A stretch of DNA of 49,729 nt from Lachnospiraceae bacterium. Lineage in GTDB: Bacteria; Bacillota; Clostridia; Lachnospirales; Lachnospiraceae. The position numbers were made by a program, and so were the translations under genes. The notes under the pieces are model-generated. The model did no database searches and had not been told where the DNA came from. It saw only the letters and a list, made by a program, of their open reading frames with translations. Positions 25,352-35,100 of this stretch are shown here, piece after piece; within the stretch, counting starts at the first letter, position 1; each line of letters starts with the position of its first letter. The DNA lies in NCBI GenBank assembly GCA_022796475.1, contig JAAWIS010000017.1, positions 1 to 49,729 on the forward strand. Direction: 5' to 3'.

Positions 25352-26686
25352 CTACTGTCTGGCCATATTAACAAATTTTGTAAATTCAGGCCTCCAAAGA
25401 AGCTCTACTGTTCCAATAGGGCCATTCCTTTGCTTTGCAATAATTACCTCTGCCACATTCGGCCGCTCTGTGTCCTTGTTATAGTAGTCATCCCGATATA
25501 AGAACATTACCACATCTGCATCCTGCTCAATGGCCCCTGATTCACGCAGATCAGAAAGCATTGGCCGATGATCCTGCCTGGTTTCACAGGCACGGCTTAG
25601 CTGGGACAGGGCTATTACAGGAGCATTCATTTCTCTGGCAAGAGCCTTTAAGGAACGGGAAATCTCCGATATCTCCTGCTGACGGTTGTCCCCGCCCCGT
25701 CCGCTTCCGCTCATTAACTGAAGATAGTCAATAATAATCATGCTCAGGCCGTACTCCAGTTTCATTTTTCTGCACTTGCTCCGCAGTTCTGTGACGGAAA
25801 TACCTGGAGTGTCATCAATAATCAGCTTAGAATTCCCGATAATACCAATTCCCTCTACTACTGCATCCCAATCTGCATCTGTAAGGTTTCCCGTTCTAAG
25901 CTTTTGGGAATCCACATTAGACTCCATGGAAAGCATACGGTTTACCAACTGTTCCTTTGACATTTCCAGGCTGAAAATCATGCAGGGAAGACCTTTGCGC
26001 ACTGCAACATAATCTACCAGATTCAGCACAAATGCTGTCTTTCCCATAGAGGGGCGGGCTGCAATCAAAACGAAATCCGAAGGCTGCATCCCGGAAGTTT
26101 TATAGTCTAAGTCAATAAATCCGGTAGGAATCCCTGTAACTGACCCGCCGGATTTCGATGCTGTTTCAATCTTTTCCAATACATTTAATACAACCTGCTT
26201 AATGGGAACAAAATCGCCGCCCATCCGGCTCTGAAGCAGATCAAAAATGGCTTTCTCCGTGTAAGCTAAAATATCCTCCAGCTTATCTTTCCCCACATAG
26301 CAGGTATTGGCAATCTCTTCATTTACCCGGATCAGCCGCCTGAGAACCGCCTTTTCCCTTACAATACTGGCATAAGAGCGGATATTGGCCGATGTGGGTA
26401 CTGTTGCAATGATTTCACGCACAAATTCCAGGCTGCTTACCTCCGGCGGAACATCCTTTTCCTTTAAACGGTTTTGAAGGGTCACCAGATCCACCGGTTT
26501 CCCTTCATTAAACAGCTCCACCATTGACTCAAACATTACCCCGTACTGATGCTGATAAAAGTCATCTGCCCCAACCATCTCTGATGCAGCTATAACCGCA
26601 TCCCGATCCATCAGCATTGCTCCGATTACCGACTGCTCTGCTTCAGCACTGTGGGGAAGCACTCGTTTTAACAGTGCTTCTTCCAT
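25352..26686 (-). CDS. dnaB: replicative DNA helicase DnaB
   Basis: 444 residues. The N-terminal helical domain starts LPHSAEAEQSVIGAML. The RecA-like motor has Walker A AARPSMGKTAFVL, Walker B SMIIIDYLQLMSG, and DLRESGAIEQDADVVMFLYR. It is the hexameric fork helicase (called DnaC in B. subtilis). ATG at 26686 behind TTGGAGG. It is the third gene of gdpP-rplI-dnaB, an order common in Firmicutes. Confidence 0.96.
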   Translation of the reverse strand: MEEALLKRVLPHSAEAEQSVIGAMLMDRDAVIAASEMVGADDFYQHQYGVMFESMVELFNEGKPVDLVTLQNRLKEKDVPPEVSSLEFVREIIATVPTSANIRSYASIVREKAVLRRLIRVNEEIANTCYVGKDKLEDILAYTEKAIFDLLQSRMGGDFVPIKQVVLNVLEKIETASKSGGSVTGIPTGFIDLDYKTSGMQPSDFVLIAARPSMGKTAFVLNLVDYVAVRKGLPCMIFSLEMSKEQLVNRMLSMESNVDSQKLRTGNLTDADWDAVVEGIGIIGNSKLIIDDTPGISVTELRSKCRKMKLEYGLSMIIIDYLQLMSGSGRGGDNRQQEISEISRSLKALAREMNAPVIALSQLSRACETRQDHRPMLSDLRESGAIEQDADVVMFLYRDDYYNKDTERPNVAEVIIAKQRNGPIGTVELLWRPEFTKFVNMARQ

Positions 26687-26738
26687 ACTATTCCTCCAAG
26701 TTTATCCTGTGTTTGAAAGTCTTCTTACAAATAATCGC

Positions 26739-27185
26739 TTATGCTTCCACTACTTTTACTGCCAGCTTTGCTACTACATCTTTATGAAGCTTAATGGGCA
26801 CTTCATGGGTTCCAAAAGTTTTAATCGGTTCTGATAACTGGAATTTTTTCTTGTCAATCTCCATTTTTAACTGTTCTGTAATAGCTTTGCTGATTTCTTT
26901 TCCTGACACAGAACCGAAGGCCCTTCCTCCTTCTCCTGCCTTCATGGAAATCGTAACAGAAAGCTTGGAAATGGTTTCTGCCAGTTCCTTTGCCTCTGCT
27001 AACTGCTGAGCAGCAACCTTTTCCGCGTTGGCCTTCTGAAGCTTTAAATCGTTTAAATTTTTCGCTGTAGCTTCTACCCCTAATTTTTTCGGCAGAATAA
27101 AGTTTCTGGCATAGCCGTCATTTACCTTTATAATCTGTCCCTTTTTTCCTAATGTTTTTACATCCTCTAATAATACAATATCCAT
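26739..27185 (-). CDS. rplI: 50S ribosomal protein L9
   Basis: 148 residues, standard length. N-terminal rRNA-binding half starts [17 protein letters not shown] and has [15 protein letters not shown], then the long connecting helix, and a C-terminal half with [12 protein letters not shown]. It is translated from an ATG that abuts the gdpP stop codon, so the two are coupled. Confidence 0.97.
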   Translation of the reverse strand: MDIVLLEDVKTLGKKGQIIKVNDGYARNFILPKKLGVEATAKNLNDLKLQKANAEKVAAQQLAEAKELAETISKLSVTISMKAGEGGRAFGSVSGKEISKAITEQLKMEIDKKKFQLSEPIKTFGTHEVPIKLHKDVVAKLAVKVVEA

Positions 27186-29231
27186 TTATGATACCTCTCC
27201 TTTCTCCAGCATCTCATCAATTACTTTTTTCACCATGTCCTTTGCCTGTTCCATGGATACGCCTTCTAACTGGGCGCCGGCCACTGCACGATGGCCTCCT
27301 CCTCCTAAATGCTCCATCATCACCTGAACATTTACCTCGTCAATGGAACGGGCACTGGCATAAATAACGTGATTATATTCTGTCAAGACCACTGAGGCCT
27401 TAATCCCATTAATTTCCAGCAGATCATTTGCTGCCTGAGCTCCTACAATCGTGGGGCTGGCAATTCCCTCTGCCGGGCATGTACTGATTGCAAAATCATT
27501 TCGGTAAACTTCCGCCATCCTGACCGCATTGGCCTTGGCCTGGTATTCCGCCATATTATCCCGGAACAGTTTCCGCACCCGCGTTACATCTGCCCCGCTT
27601 CTTCTTAGAAACGCTGCCGCCTCAAACGTGCGGACTCCCGTTTGGTTTGTAAAATTTGTGGTATCGATCACGATTCCTGCATACATGGCGTCTGCCTCTG
27701 CCGGCCGGATACGGATACCGTCTGCAATATACTGCAAAACTTCTGCAACCATCTCACAGGCAGAGGATGCATAAGGCTCCACATAAGAAAGAACCGCATT
27801 GTCAATAATCTCACTGCTTTGACGGTGGTGATCCAGTACTACAATGGATTTCACCATTTTAAGCAGCGCCGGAGTATCGGTAATGCTGGGACGGTTTACA
27901 TCGACCACCACCAGCATAGTGCTGGCATCCACCAGCTCTGCTGCTTTCGTGCCATTTAAAAATAAATCCTCCGGATAATCCGGATTTCCCACAAACCGGT
28001 CCATCATAGGCCTTATGGAAGTCGTTACATCATTAATCACAATATGAGCCCGTTTGTTCAAAGATGTGGCAATCCGGTAAATGCCAAGGGCAGCGCCAAA
28101 TGAATCAATATCAGCCAGTTTATGCCCCATAATCAGCAGCCGGTCTTTATTTTCCATCAGCTCCCTTAAAGCATGTGCCTTTACACGGGCCTTTACACGG
28201 GTGGATTTCTCCATCTGCTGCGCTTTGCCGCCAAAATACTGAATTTTCTGTCCATCCTTTACAACAGCCTGATCGCCGCCCCGCCCTAAAGCCATATCAA
28301 TAGACGTTCTGGCAAATTCATAATTCTGGCTGTAGGTTTCCCCGTTCATGCCCATGCCGATACTTAAGGTAACTGACATATCGTTTCCAATGTTAACGGT
28401 CTTTACATCCTCTAAAATAGCAAACCGCTCTTCTTTTATCGTGGCTACATACTGCTGCTTAATTGCAAAAAAGTATTTATCTTTTTCCAGCTTTTTTACT
28501 ATTCCGTTCATTGCCGAAATATGTTTATTAATCTTTCGATCAATCAATGCTGTCAGCAGAGAACGGCGCACTTCCTCCACACTTTCCAGAGCCTCGTCAT
28601 AGTTATCCAGGTAAATCAAGCCGGCCACCATTTTTTGATTATCGATCTCTGTCTTATAGTGGAGGACTTCCGTTTCGTCTGCCAGATAAATGGAAAGCAG
28701 GTACTCTTCTGTTACGCCTGCTCCTAATGTAATTTCCAGAGAAGATGCATCCTTTAAGGCTACCCATTTTAAATCGAGCCGGTAATTGCGCATTTCATAT
28801 TCTGTATGAATACTGACCTCTTCTTTCTTTTCCAAAATCTCCTTTGTTATCTCAGGAAACAAGGTAAGAAGACTTTTTCGGCTGCGGTGATCCACGCCTA
28901 AAAGCTCTGAAAAGGAACCGTTCATCCAAAGGAGCCGTCCCTTATCGTCTGCGATTGCATAAGGCTGTATCATCTCTGATAACAGCTTTTTTTGTATCCA
29001 TGCGTACTCTGATGAAAATTCCACCAGCCCGGCCAATACATTCTTTCTCTGATACAGATAAATCCACAAGGCAATCATCACATACACAAAAGTGAACGCA
29101 CTTAAAACTGCCGCTGCTTTCAGATTCAGCGCTCCGATTACCATGGTAGCAATAATCAGCAAAACAGAAAGAATCAAGGGCCACTGTAAATAGATACTTA
29201 ACAGCCCTTTCACCCGAACCTTATCTTTCAT
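27186..29231 (-). CDS. gdpP: cyclic-di-AMP phosphodiesterase GdpP (DHH family)
   Basis: 681 residues, standard length. Two N-terminal membrane helices (about 14-55) lead to a PAS-like domain (about 85-150), a degenerate GGDEF (about 170-300, with GRGGDQAVVKDG), and a DHH/DHHA1 catalytic module with GHKLADIDSFGAA, VLDHHRQ and GGGGHRAVAGA. It hydrolyses c-di-AMP, which controls potassium and osmotic balance and cell-wall stress in Firmicutes. A predicted promoter is at 29364-29392, with a MITE just upstream. Confidence 0.96.
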   Translation of the reverse strand: MKDKVRVKGLLSIYLQWPLILSVLLIIATMVIGALNLKAAAVLSAFTFVYVMIALWIYLYQRKNVLAGLVEFSSEYAWIQKKLLSEMIQPYAIADDKGRLLWMNGSFSELLGVDHRSRKSLLTLFPEITKEILEKKEEVSIHTEYEMRNYRLDLKWVALKDASSLEITLGAGVTEEYLLSIYLADETEVLHYKTEIDNQKMVAGLIYLDNYDEALESVEEVRRSLLTALIDRKINKHISAMNGIVKKLEKDKYFFAIKQQYVATIKEERFAILEDVKTVNIGNDMSVTLSIGMGMNGETYSQNYEFARTSIDMALGRGGDQAVVKDGQKIQYFGGKAQQMEKSTRVKARVKAHALRELMENKDRLLIMGHKLADIDSFGAALGIYRIATSLNKRAHIVINDVTTSIRPMMDRFVGNPDYPEDLFLNGTKAAELVDASTMLVVVDVNRPSITDTPALLKMVKSIVVLDHHRQSSEIIDNAVLSYVEPYASSACEMVAEVLQYIADGIRIRPAEADAMYAGIVIDTTNFTNQTGVRTFEAAAFLRRSGADVTRVRKLFRDNMAEYQAKANAVRMAEVYRNDFAISTCPAEGIASPTIVGAQAANDLLEINGIKASVVLTEYNHVIYASARSIDEVNVQVMMEHLGGGGHRAVAGAQLEGVSMEQAKDMVKKVIDEMLEKGEVS

Positions 29232-29363
29232 ATTTTTTCTCCTATCACATCCGGTGCCTGTTTGGGCACTGTCATCCCTTCACTATATCACCAATTCCGG
29301 GAAATCTGCATCCCCTTATCTGCTGCTCACTTTTCACACAGCCTTTTTGTGATATAATTTCTT

Positions 29364-29392
29364 ATTCTACCATAAATTGCGGTATTCGTCCA
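29364..29392 (-). promoter_or_regulatory. predicted promoter of the gdpP-rplI-dnaB cluster
   Basis: On the minus strand TGGACG (29387-29392), 17 bp, TAGAAT (29364-29369). The -35 is moderate. A MITE end begins 28 bp upstream of it. Confidence 0.45.
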
Positions 29393-29419
29393 TGGAAATT
29401 AAACGCAACGTTGCAGTCC

Positions 29420-29564
29420 GCTACTGTTCACACCATGACGAATCACCACGCTGATTCGTTATGAGCCAGTACCGTTATGGTGGCAAAGCATATGCCCCAT
29501 CGCCGCCAGGCGATTTTAAATGGGCATATGCGGTTACGTTCACAGGGTGCCTGTGAACTGTAAC
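29420..29564 (-). mobile_element. MITE-like element copy A (145 bp, 13-bp terminal inverted repeats, 8-bp direct repeats)
   Basis: Ends are GCTACTGTTCACA and TGTGAACTGTAAC, imperfect inverted repeats. The element is flanked by a perfect direct repeat TGCAGTCC (29412-29419 and 29565-29572), as expected of a target-site duplication. Inside are palindromes: GACGAATCACC..GCTGATTCGT, ATGCCCC..GGGCAT around ATCGCC..GGCGAT, and a subterminal GTTCACAGG..CCTGTGAAC. It contains no ORF of note. It is homologous to the element at 42933-43075 in reverse orientation. Confidence 0.85.
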
Positions 29565-29820
29565 TGCAGTCCAAAGCTGCCTGGAGATTTCATTAATTTT
29601 ATCTTGCCTTTTCCCCCCACATATGCTAAACTTTAAATACTTTGCTTATATAAGTTCATAATTGGTTGAACGTATCTACCAGCTGCCGGAAATAGTTGAC
29701 TATAAGCTTCTGTTTCGTGCACCTGGTTTTTTATGTTGTATTTCTCTTTCTATTTCTGCTTAAATCCAGTGACATATATGAAACGAAATGATGAAGCTCT
29801 GCTTCCAGGAGGTATCCATT

Positions 29821-31236
29821 ATGGGGAAATTTGCAAATTACGACGTGATTATTATAGGCGCCGGCCCTTCCGGGATTTTCTGCGCTTATGAATTAGCTCA
29901 AAAAAAGCCTGATTTAAAGATTTTAATGATTGAAAAAGGACGTCCTATTGAAAAACGGATCTGCCCAAAACGAACAACAAAAACCTGTGTGGGATGTAAA
30001 CCCTGCTCCATTACCACAGGCTTTGCCGGCGCCGGGGCATTTTCCGACGGAAAGCTTTCCCTGTCGCCAGATGTAGGCGGTCATCTTCCGGAAATTTTAG
30101 GTTATGATGCCGCAAAATCCCTGATTGAAGAATCCGATAAAATCTACTTAACCTTCGGCGCTGACACAAATGTTTACGGCATTGATAAACAAAAAGAGCT
30201 TCAGGAAATTCGCCGGAAAGCTATCGGCGCCAACTTAAAGCTGATTGAATGTCCCATTCGCCATTTAGGTACAGAGGAAGGCTATAAAATTTACACCCGT
30301 CTTCAGGAACACTTAAAAAGTCAAGGGATCACCATGGAATTTAATACCATGGTTAAAGATATTGTCATTGAAGACGGACAGGCAAAAGCCGTGGTTACAG
30401 ATAAGGGGGATACCTTTTTTGCCCCTGAAATCGTAGCCGCCATCGGGCGGGAAGGGTCTGACTGGTTTTCCCATATCTGCCAGAACCATAACATCGAAAC
30501 CCAGGTAGGCACTGTGGATATCGGAGTCCGGGTCGAGGTTCGGGATGAAATTATGGAATTTTTAAACAAGAACCTTTATGAGGCGAAGCTGGTATACTAT
30601 ACGCCTACTTTTGATGATAAAGTCCGCACTTTTTGCACCAATCCCTCCGGAGAAGTGGCCACAGAGTACTACGAAAACGGGCTGGCTGTGGTAAATGGCC
30701 ATGCTTATAAATCAAAAGAATATAAAACCAGCAACACCAACTTTGCCCTTTTAGTTTCCAAAAACTTTACGAAACCATTTAAAACGCCAATCGAATACGG
30801 GAAGCATATCGCCCGTTTAAGCAATATGCTGTGTGACGGCAAAATTCTGGTTCAGACATTCGGTGATTTCCAGCGGGGACGCCGAACCACAGAAGAGCGG
30901 CTTTGCCGCAATAACTTAATTCCCACATTAAAGGACGCTGTGCCCGGAGATTTGTCCTTAGTTCTCCCTCACCGCATCATGGTGGATATAAAGGAAATGC
31001 TTTTGGCATTGGATAAGGTAACTCCCGGCATTGCCAGCGATGAAACCCTTCTCTATGGAGTTGAGGTAAAATTTTACTCCAACAAAGTAGTGGTTAACCG
31101 TGATTTCGAAACCAGTGTCCGCGGCCTGCGGGCCATCGGCGACGGCGCTTCTGTAACCCGGGGCTTACAGCAGGCATCTGCTAATGGAATCAGCGTTGCC
31201 AGAAGCATTTTGAAAAATAATACTGCTATGGACTAA
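29821..31236 (+). CDS. FAD-dependent protein of the uncharacterised COG2509-like dehydrogenase family
   Basis: 471 residues from ATG at 29821 behind AGGAGG (an in-frame ATG 33 bp upstream has no such site). The dinucleotide-binding motif is DVIIIGAGPSGIFCAYE. A four-cysteine run follows at about 48-63 (CPKRTTKTCVGCKPC: C-x7-C-x2-C-x2-C), then TGFAGAGAFSDGKLSLS. The C terminus has a second FAD contact, RAIGDGASVTRGLQQASANG. Substrate unknown. The cysteine cluster could bind Fe-S or metal, which is inference. The 3' side ends in a hairpin at 31310-31340. Confidence 0.85.
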   Translation: MGKFANYDVIIIGAGPSGIFCAYELAQKKPDLKILMIEKGRPIEKRICPKRTTKTCVGCKPCSITTGFAGAGAFSDGKLSLSPDVGGHLPEILGYDAAKSLIEESDKIYLTFGADTNVYGIDKQKELQEIRRKAIGANLKLIECPIRHLGTEEGYKIYTRLQEHLKSQGITMEFNTMVKDIVIEDGQAKAVVTDKGDTFFAPEIVAAIGREGSDWFSHICQNHNIETQVGTVDIGVRVEVRDEIMEFLNKNLYEAKLVYYTPTFDDKVRTFCTNPSGEVATEYYENGLAVVNGHAYKSKEYKTSNTNFALLVSKNFTKPFKTPIEYGKHIARLSNMLCDGKILVQTFGDFQRGRRTTEERLCRNNLIPTLKDAVPGDLSLVLPHRIMVDIKEMLLALDKVTPGIASDETLLYGVEVKFYSNKVVVNRDFETSVRGLRAIGDGASVTRGLQQASANGISVARSILKNNTAMD

Positions 31237-31309
31237 GTTTCATTCTGCAATGCGGCAAACGTGCCAAACAGAAGTAATGTTTTAGCATCCGGTTCTGTGA
31301 AACGAGTAT

Positions 31310-31340
31310 AGTGCCTGGTTACTCATCAGGCACTTTGCTC
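31310..31340. terminator. hairpin terminator between the FAD protein and LytTR genes
   Basis: AGTGCCTG and CAGGCACT pair around a 9-base loop, followed on the plus strand by TTGCTCTATAT. The outer GAG/CTC can extend the stem. It can serve both convergent genes. Confidence 0.6.
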
Positions 31341-31362
31341 TATATGAAACAATATTTCTCCT

Positions 31363-32115
31363 TTACATCCCTTCGTGCTCTTTATTTGATTCTCCATTCC
31401 GCAGCATCATCAACAACTTTTCTGTATAAAGGGCATATTTATCCCTTGTTTCCCCATATCTGGACTTGCTGATAGGGACTACGCTTCCGTTTAGCAACAG
31501 AATCTGGTTTTTATCAATCTTCTGAATATGGTTCATGTTGACAATATAGCTTTTATGGCAATGGACGAAACTTCCCGGCAGGCTTTCCTTTACCTTTTCC
31601 AAACGCCCATAGGACCGGAAATCTCCTTTTTTTGTATGTACTACCACCATATGGCCCATGCTCTCCAGATAGTAAATCTCTTCATAAAAAAACGAATTTA
31701 CTTCATTTTTATATTTAATCTCCATTTTCCGGTTTTCTGCTTTTTTTCTTGTTTCCATAACCTTCTGTAAGTTCTTCTTCAGCATCTCCTCATCTACCGG
31801 CTTAACCAGAAATCCGCTTAAGTTTGCCGGCGTCAGAAAAATCTCCTGTACATACTTTTCTGTATACCTGGTCATATAAATTATCTTTGTATCTGCATCC
31901 AGCTCACTGATCCGCTTTGCCGCACGGATTCCGTCAAATCCGGCTTCTCCAATATTCATTACTACAATATCATAATCTGCCCCTTGTTTCACTGCTTTCA
32001 CAATCTGGCGGATGTCATAATATACTTGATACGTGCTTACAATATCTATACCTTCTATCATACTGACTAACTGCTTCACAGCAGTACGATCATTATCACA
32101 AACAGCAACCTTCAT
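31363..32115 (-). CDS. LytTR-family response regulator with atypical receiver
   Basis: 250 residues. The N-terminal receiver-like domain (about 1-120) keeps D7 and D9 and the conserved K105 (GFLVKPVDEE). The usual phospho-acceptor aspartate appears as N54 in DIVVMNIGEAGFDG. A LytTR DNA-binding domain follows (about 130-235, IYYLESMGHMVVVHTKKGDF, HKSYIVNMNHIQKI). LytTR regulators typically control peptide signalling or envelope genes. No histidine kinase is adjacent. Loss of the acceptor suggests non-phosphorylated control. Confidence 0.85.
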   Translation of the reverse strand: MKVAVCDNDRTAVKQLVSMIEGIDIVSTYQVYYDIRQIVKAVKQGADYDIVVMNIGEAGFDGIRAAKRISELDADTKIIYMTRYTEKYVQEIFLTPANLSGFLVKPVDEEMLKKNLQKVMETRKKAENRKMEIKYKNEVNSFFYEEIYYLESMGHMVVVHTKKGDFRSYGRLEKVKESLPGSFVHCHKSYIVNMNHIQKIDKNQILLLNGSVVPISKSRYGETRDKYALYTEKLLMMLRNGESNKEHEGM

Positions 32116-32195
32116 AATACATTTTGTCTCCCATCTGGCATATTCTGCCTGGCTTCCCTGATCCTGCCTTATGATCCATCGGAGGCCTTTATTTG

Positions 32196-32224
32196 ATTAT
32201 ATACCAAAATTTGGAGTTTGAAAA
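32196..32224 (-). promoter_or_regulatory. predicted promoter of the LytTR regulator gene
   Basis: On the minus strand TTTTCA (32219-32224), 17 bp, perfect TATAAT (32196-32201). The spacer holds the palindrome CCAAATTTTGG (32203-32213), a possible operator. Confidence 0.45.
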
Positions 32225-32287
32225 TATTCTAGGGCGATAAATAAAAATTTTTTTTATTTTTACAGCATTGAAACAGAGAATTCAAAT

Positions 32288-32330
32288 AAACAAACTGCCG
32301 CTGGAGCGTTCCATACGGCAGTTTGTTTGT
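32288..32330 (-). terminator. rho-independent terminator after spoVG
   Basis: AAACAAACTGCCG and CGGCAGTTTGTTT form a 13-bp stem, with flanking A/T runs, just past the spoVG stop. Confidence 0.85.
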
Positions 32331-32336
32331 TATCTG

Positions 32337-32615
32337 CTATGCAGTTTCTTCTGCTGTTTCTAACAGAGTAGACTCATATTTATCTAATATCACTCTCTGG
32401 ATCATGTCCCGGGTTCCGGAATTGATGGGATGGGCAATATCCCGGTATTCACCGTCTGCTGCCTTTCTGCTGGGCATGGCAATAAACAGTCCCTTTTCCC
32501 CTTCAATTACTTTGATATCATGAATGACAAATTCATTGTCCAATGTAATGGACACAATAGCCTTCATCTTTCCTTCTTTTTCTATTCGCCTTACTCTTAC
32601 ATCTGTAATTTGCAT
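32337..32615 (-). CDS. spoVG: SpoVG, RNA-binding sporulation/septation regulator
   Basis: 92 residues, full length. [20 protein letters not shown] opens the protein, followed by [19 protein letters not shown] and [16 protein letters not shown], which are diagnostic. SpoVG binds RNA and affects sporulation, septum formation and capsule in Firmicutes. It begins 26 bp after the glgD stop and may share the glgC-glgD transcript. Confidence 0.96.
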   Translation of the reverse strand: MQITDVRVRRIEKEGKMKAIVSITLDNEFVIHDIKVIEGEKGLFIAMPSRKAADGEYRDIAHPINSGTRDMIQRVILDKYESTLLETAEETA

Positions 32616-32641
32616 AATAAACCTCCACTTACCCTTGGCCC

Positions 32642-33763
32642 TTATACGGTATATCTTTCATTTTTCTCCAAAACAATTTTTATCTCATCCGCTTTGCCGA
32701 TATGAGTTGTATTCGCCCGAATGGTATCACGGCTTTCTACGATACAATTTTCAATTACGGTATTATCACCAATATAAACATCATTTAATATGATAGAATT
32801 TTTAATCACACAGTTATTCCCGATGTACACCTTTTTAAACAGCACGGAATTTTCCACCGTTCCATTTATGATGGAACCGCTCGAAATCAAGCTGTTTCTT
32901 ACCACTGCGCCCGGATTATATTTTGCCGGCGGCAAGTCATCAATCTTGGAATATACATCCGGATACTGCTTAAAGAAATAGTCCCTCACCTCTGATTTTA
33001 AGAAATCCATATTGGTTTCATAATAGGATTCCACAGAAGCAATATTGCTCCAATAACCATTCATCTTATAAGCGTAAATTCGTTTTAAATTCTTATAACG
33101 AACCAGAATATCTTTTACAAAGTCATAACGGTCCTCTGCCGCACAGCGTTCGATAAGCTCGATAAGCTGGCGCCTGCGGATCACATAAATACCGCAGGAA
33201 ATGGTATTGGCATCGGAAACCATCGGCTTTTCTTCAAAGTCGATAATTCGTCCATCCTCATTTAGTTTTACACAGCCAAAACGGGTAACGTCCTCTCCCT
33301 CACGCATATCTTTACAGACTACGGTAATATCCGCTTTTTTCTCAATATGGTATTCCAGAACCTTATTATAATCTAATTTATACACGCCGTCGCCGGCAGC
33401 AATTACCACATAAGGCTCATGGCTGGTTTTTAAAAAATTCAGATTTTGATATAAGGCATCTGCCGTTCCGCGATACCAGTCACTGCTTTCTGCTGTAATT
33501 GTTGGAGTAAAAACAAACAGGCCTCCCTGTTTCCGTCCGAAATCCCACCATTTTGAGGAGCTTAGATGAAGATTTAAGGAACGGGAATTGTATTGGGTAA
33601 ACACTGCCACATTCTGGATGTGGGAATTCGACATGTTGCTTAATGCAAAGTCAATGCTTCGGTAACTTCCCGCCACCGGCATGGCCGAAATGGCTCTCTT
33701 GTTGGAAAGCTCTCTCATCCTTTTGCTGTTGCCGCCTGCTAATACGATACCGATTGCCCTCAT
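32642..33763 (-). CDS. glgD: GlgD, glucose-1-phosphate adenylyltransferase subunit
   Basis: 373 residues. Nucleotidyltransferase fold ([20 protein letters not shown]) and a C-terminal left-handed beta-helix ([18 protein letters not shown]). In Firmicutes GlgD is the modulatory partner of GlgC: it lacks the full set of catalytic residues and boosts the activity of the hetero-oligomer. It overlaps glgC by 4 nt (ATGA), consistent with a stoichiometric complex. Confidence 0.93.
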   Translation of the reverse strand: MRAIGIVLAGGNSKRMRELSNKRAISAMPVAGSYRSIDFALSNMSNSHIQNVAVFTQYNSRSLNLHLSSSKWWDFGRKQGGLFVFTPTITAESSDWYRGTADALYQNLNFLKTSHEPYVVIAAGDGVYKLDYNKVLEYHIEKKADITVVCKDMREGEDVTRFGCVKLNEDGRIIDFEEKPMVSDANTISCGIYVIRRRQLIELIERCAAEDRYDFVKDILVRYKNLKRIYAYKMNGYWSNIASVESYYETNMDFLKSEVRDYFFKQYPDVYSKIDDLPPAKYNPGAVVRNSLISSGSIINGTVENSVLFKKVYIGNNCVIKNSIILNDVYIGDNTVIENCIVESRDTIRANTTHIGKADEIKIVLEKNERYTV

Positions 33764-35034
33764 CTTGTGCCACCTGCCTTTACAATATAGTTGCCGCCAG
33801 CCAGTATCCCCTCCGGGTAATCCTCTTTTTGGGTAATCCCCGAAATTGCAGTATTTTTTCCGATTTTAACGTGATCCGGAATCACAGAATGTTCTCCTAT
33901 GGTTACTAAATCAAACTGATATACCTTTTGATTATATGTACTGGGGGCATATTCGCCTACTCCAAGTTCTGAACCGGCCCCAACAGAAACATCTTCTGCA
34001 ATAATCGCTTTGTCTATTTTTGCATCTGCCCCGATCCGGCTTCCCTGCATAATGATAGAATCCCGGACCACAGCCCCTTTTTCAATCGTTACTCCGGCTC
34101 CAATTACTGAATTAATTACCTGGCCGTAAATCTCGCTTCCTTCGCCGATAATGCTTTTCTCAATCTTAGCTTCGCCGGAAATGTACTGTGGAGGAATGAT
34201 ATCGCTCTTTGTGTAAATCCTCCAATACTCTTCATACAGGTTAAACTCAGGAATAATATCGATTAGCTCCATATTGGCTTCCCAGTAAGATCCTAATGTC
34301 CCTACATCCTTCCAATATCCGTTATACTCATAAGCAAAAACCCGATCTCCCTTTTCATGACAATAAGGGATAATATGTTTGCCAAAATCACAGCCTGGCT
34401 CGTCTTTCATCTTAACAAGCGCTTCCCGCAGCACCGGCCAGCTAAAGATATAAATCCCCATAGACGCCAGATTGCTTCTTGGCTGGGCTGGCTTTTCCTC
34501 AAATTCCAGAATGCGGTTGCTATCGTCTGTAATTACTACACCAAAACGGCTGGCCTCCTCAATCGGAACCGGCATTGCAGCAATTGTGATATCCGCATTA
34601 TTCGCCTTGTGATAATCCAGCATTACTTCATAATCCATCTTATAGATGTGATCGCCGGAAAGAATCAGCACATAATCCGGATTATAATTTTCCATGTACT
34701 CCAGATTCTGATAAATTGCATTGGCCGTGCCGGTATACCAATCGCTTCCTTTGCTTTTTTCGTAGGGGGGCAGGATGGTCACGCCTCCTACATTGCGGTC
34801 TAAATCCCACGGAATTCCGATTCCAATGTGGGTATTTAAACGCAATGGCTGATACTGAGTCAGTACCCCTACTGTATCTACGCCGGAATTAATGCAGTTG
34901 CTTAAAGGGAAGTCAATTATACGGTATTTCCCCCCGAAGGACACCGCCGGTTTTGCAACCTTTGCCGTGAGAACTCCAAGACGACTCCCCTGTCCGCCAG
35001 CTAAAAGCATGGCAATCATCTCTTTTTTAATCAC
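33760..35034 (-). CDS. glgC: GlgC, glucose-1-phosphate adenylyltransferase
   Basis: 424 residues from a GTG at 35034 behind AGAGGTGATA. The longer frame to 35091 is ruled out because the promoter's -10 (35072-35077) would fall inside it. [15 protein letters not shown] is the nucleotide-binding loop, [19 protein letters not shown] and [10 protein letters not shown] the active site, with a beta-helix C terminus. It makes ADP-glucose, the committed step of glycogen synthesis. No glycogen synthase or branching enzyme is in the window. Confidence 0.95.
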   Translation of the reverse strand: MIKKEMIAMLLAGGQGSRLGVLTAKVAKPAVSFGGKYRIIDFPLSNCINSGVDTVGVLTQYQPLRLNTHIGIGIPWDLDRNVGGVTILPPYEKSKGSDWYTGTANAIYQNLEYMENYNPDYVLILSGDHIYKMDYEVMLDYHKANNADITIAAMPVPIEEASRFGVVITDDSNRILEFEEKPAQPRSNLASMGIYIFSWPVLREALVKMKDEPGCDFGKHIIPYCHEKGDRVFAYEYNGYWKDVGTLGSYWEANMELIDIIPEFNLYEEYWRIYTKSDIIPPQYISGEAKIEKSIIGEGSEIYGQVINSVIGAGVTIEKGAVVRDSIIMQGSRIGADAKIDKAIIAEDVSVGAGSELGVGEYAPSTYNQKVYQFDLVTIGEHSVIPDHVKIGKNTAISGITQKEDYPEGILAGGNYIVKAGGTR

Positions 35035-35071
35035 GTTATCACCTCTTGCTGTAATATTTTTGTTGTATAAC

Positions 35072-35100
35072 ATTATAACATATATCATCAAAATAGTGAA
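35072..35100 (-). promoter_or_regulatory. predicted promoter of glgC-glgD
   Basis: On the minus strand TTCACT (35095-35100), 17 bp, TATAAT (35072-35077) with a TG extension. Confidence 0.6.

Larger units (their letters stand above)
29232..29820. other. 589-bp intergenic region between divergent gdpP and the FAD protein gene
   Basis: It holds the gdpP promoter and MITE copy A. The right half (29575-29820) is AT-rich with no gene or promoter I can pick out with confidence, ending in the AGGAGG site of the FAD protein gene. Confidence 0.6.

Noticed and set aside
35035-35091. Longer glgC start
   Set aside because: The predicted -10 element lies within this extension, and GTG at 35034 has a good ribosome site and matches the family N terminus.
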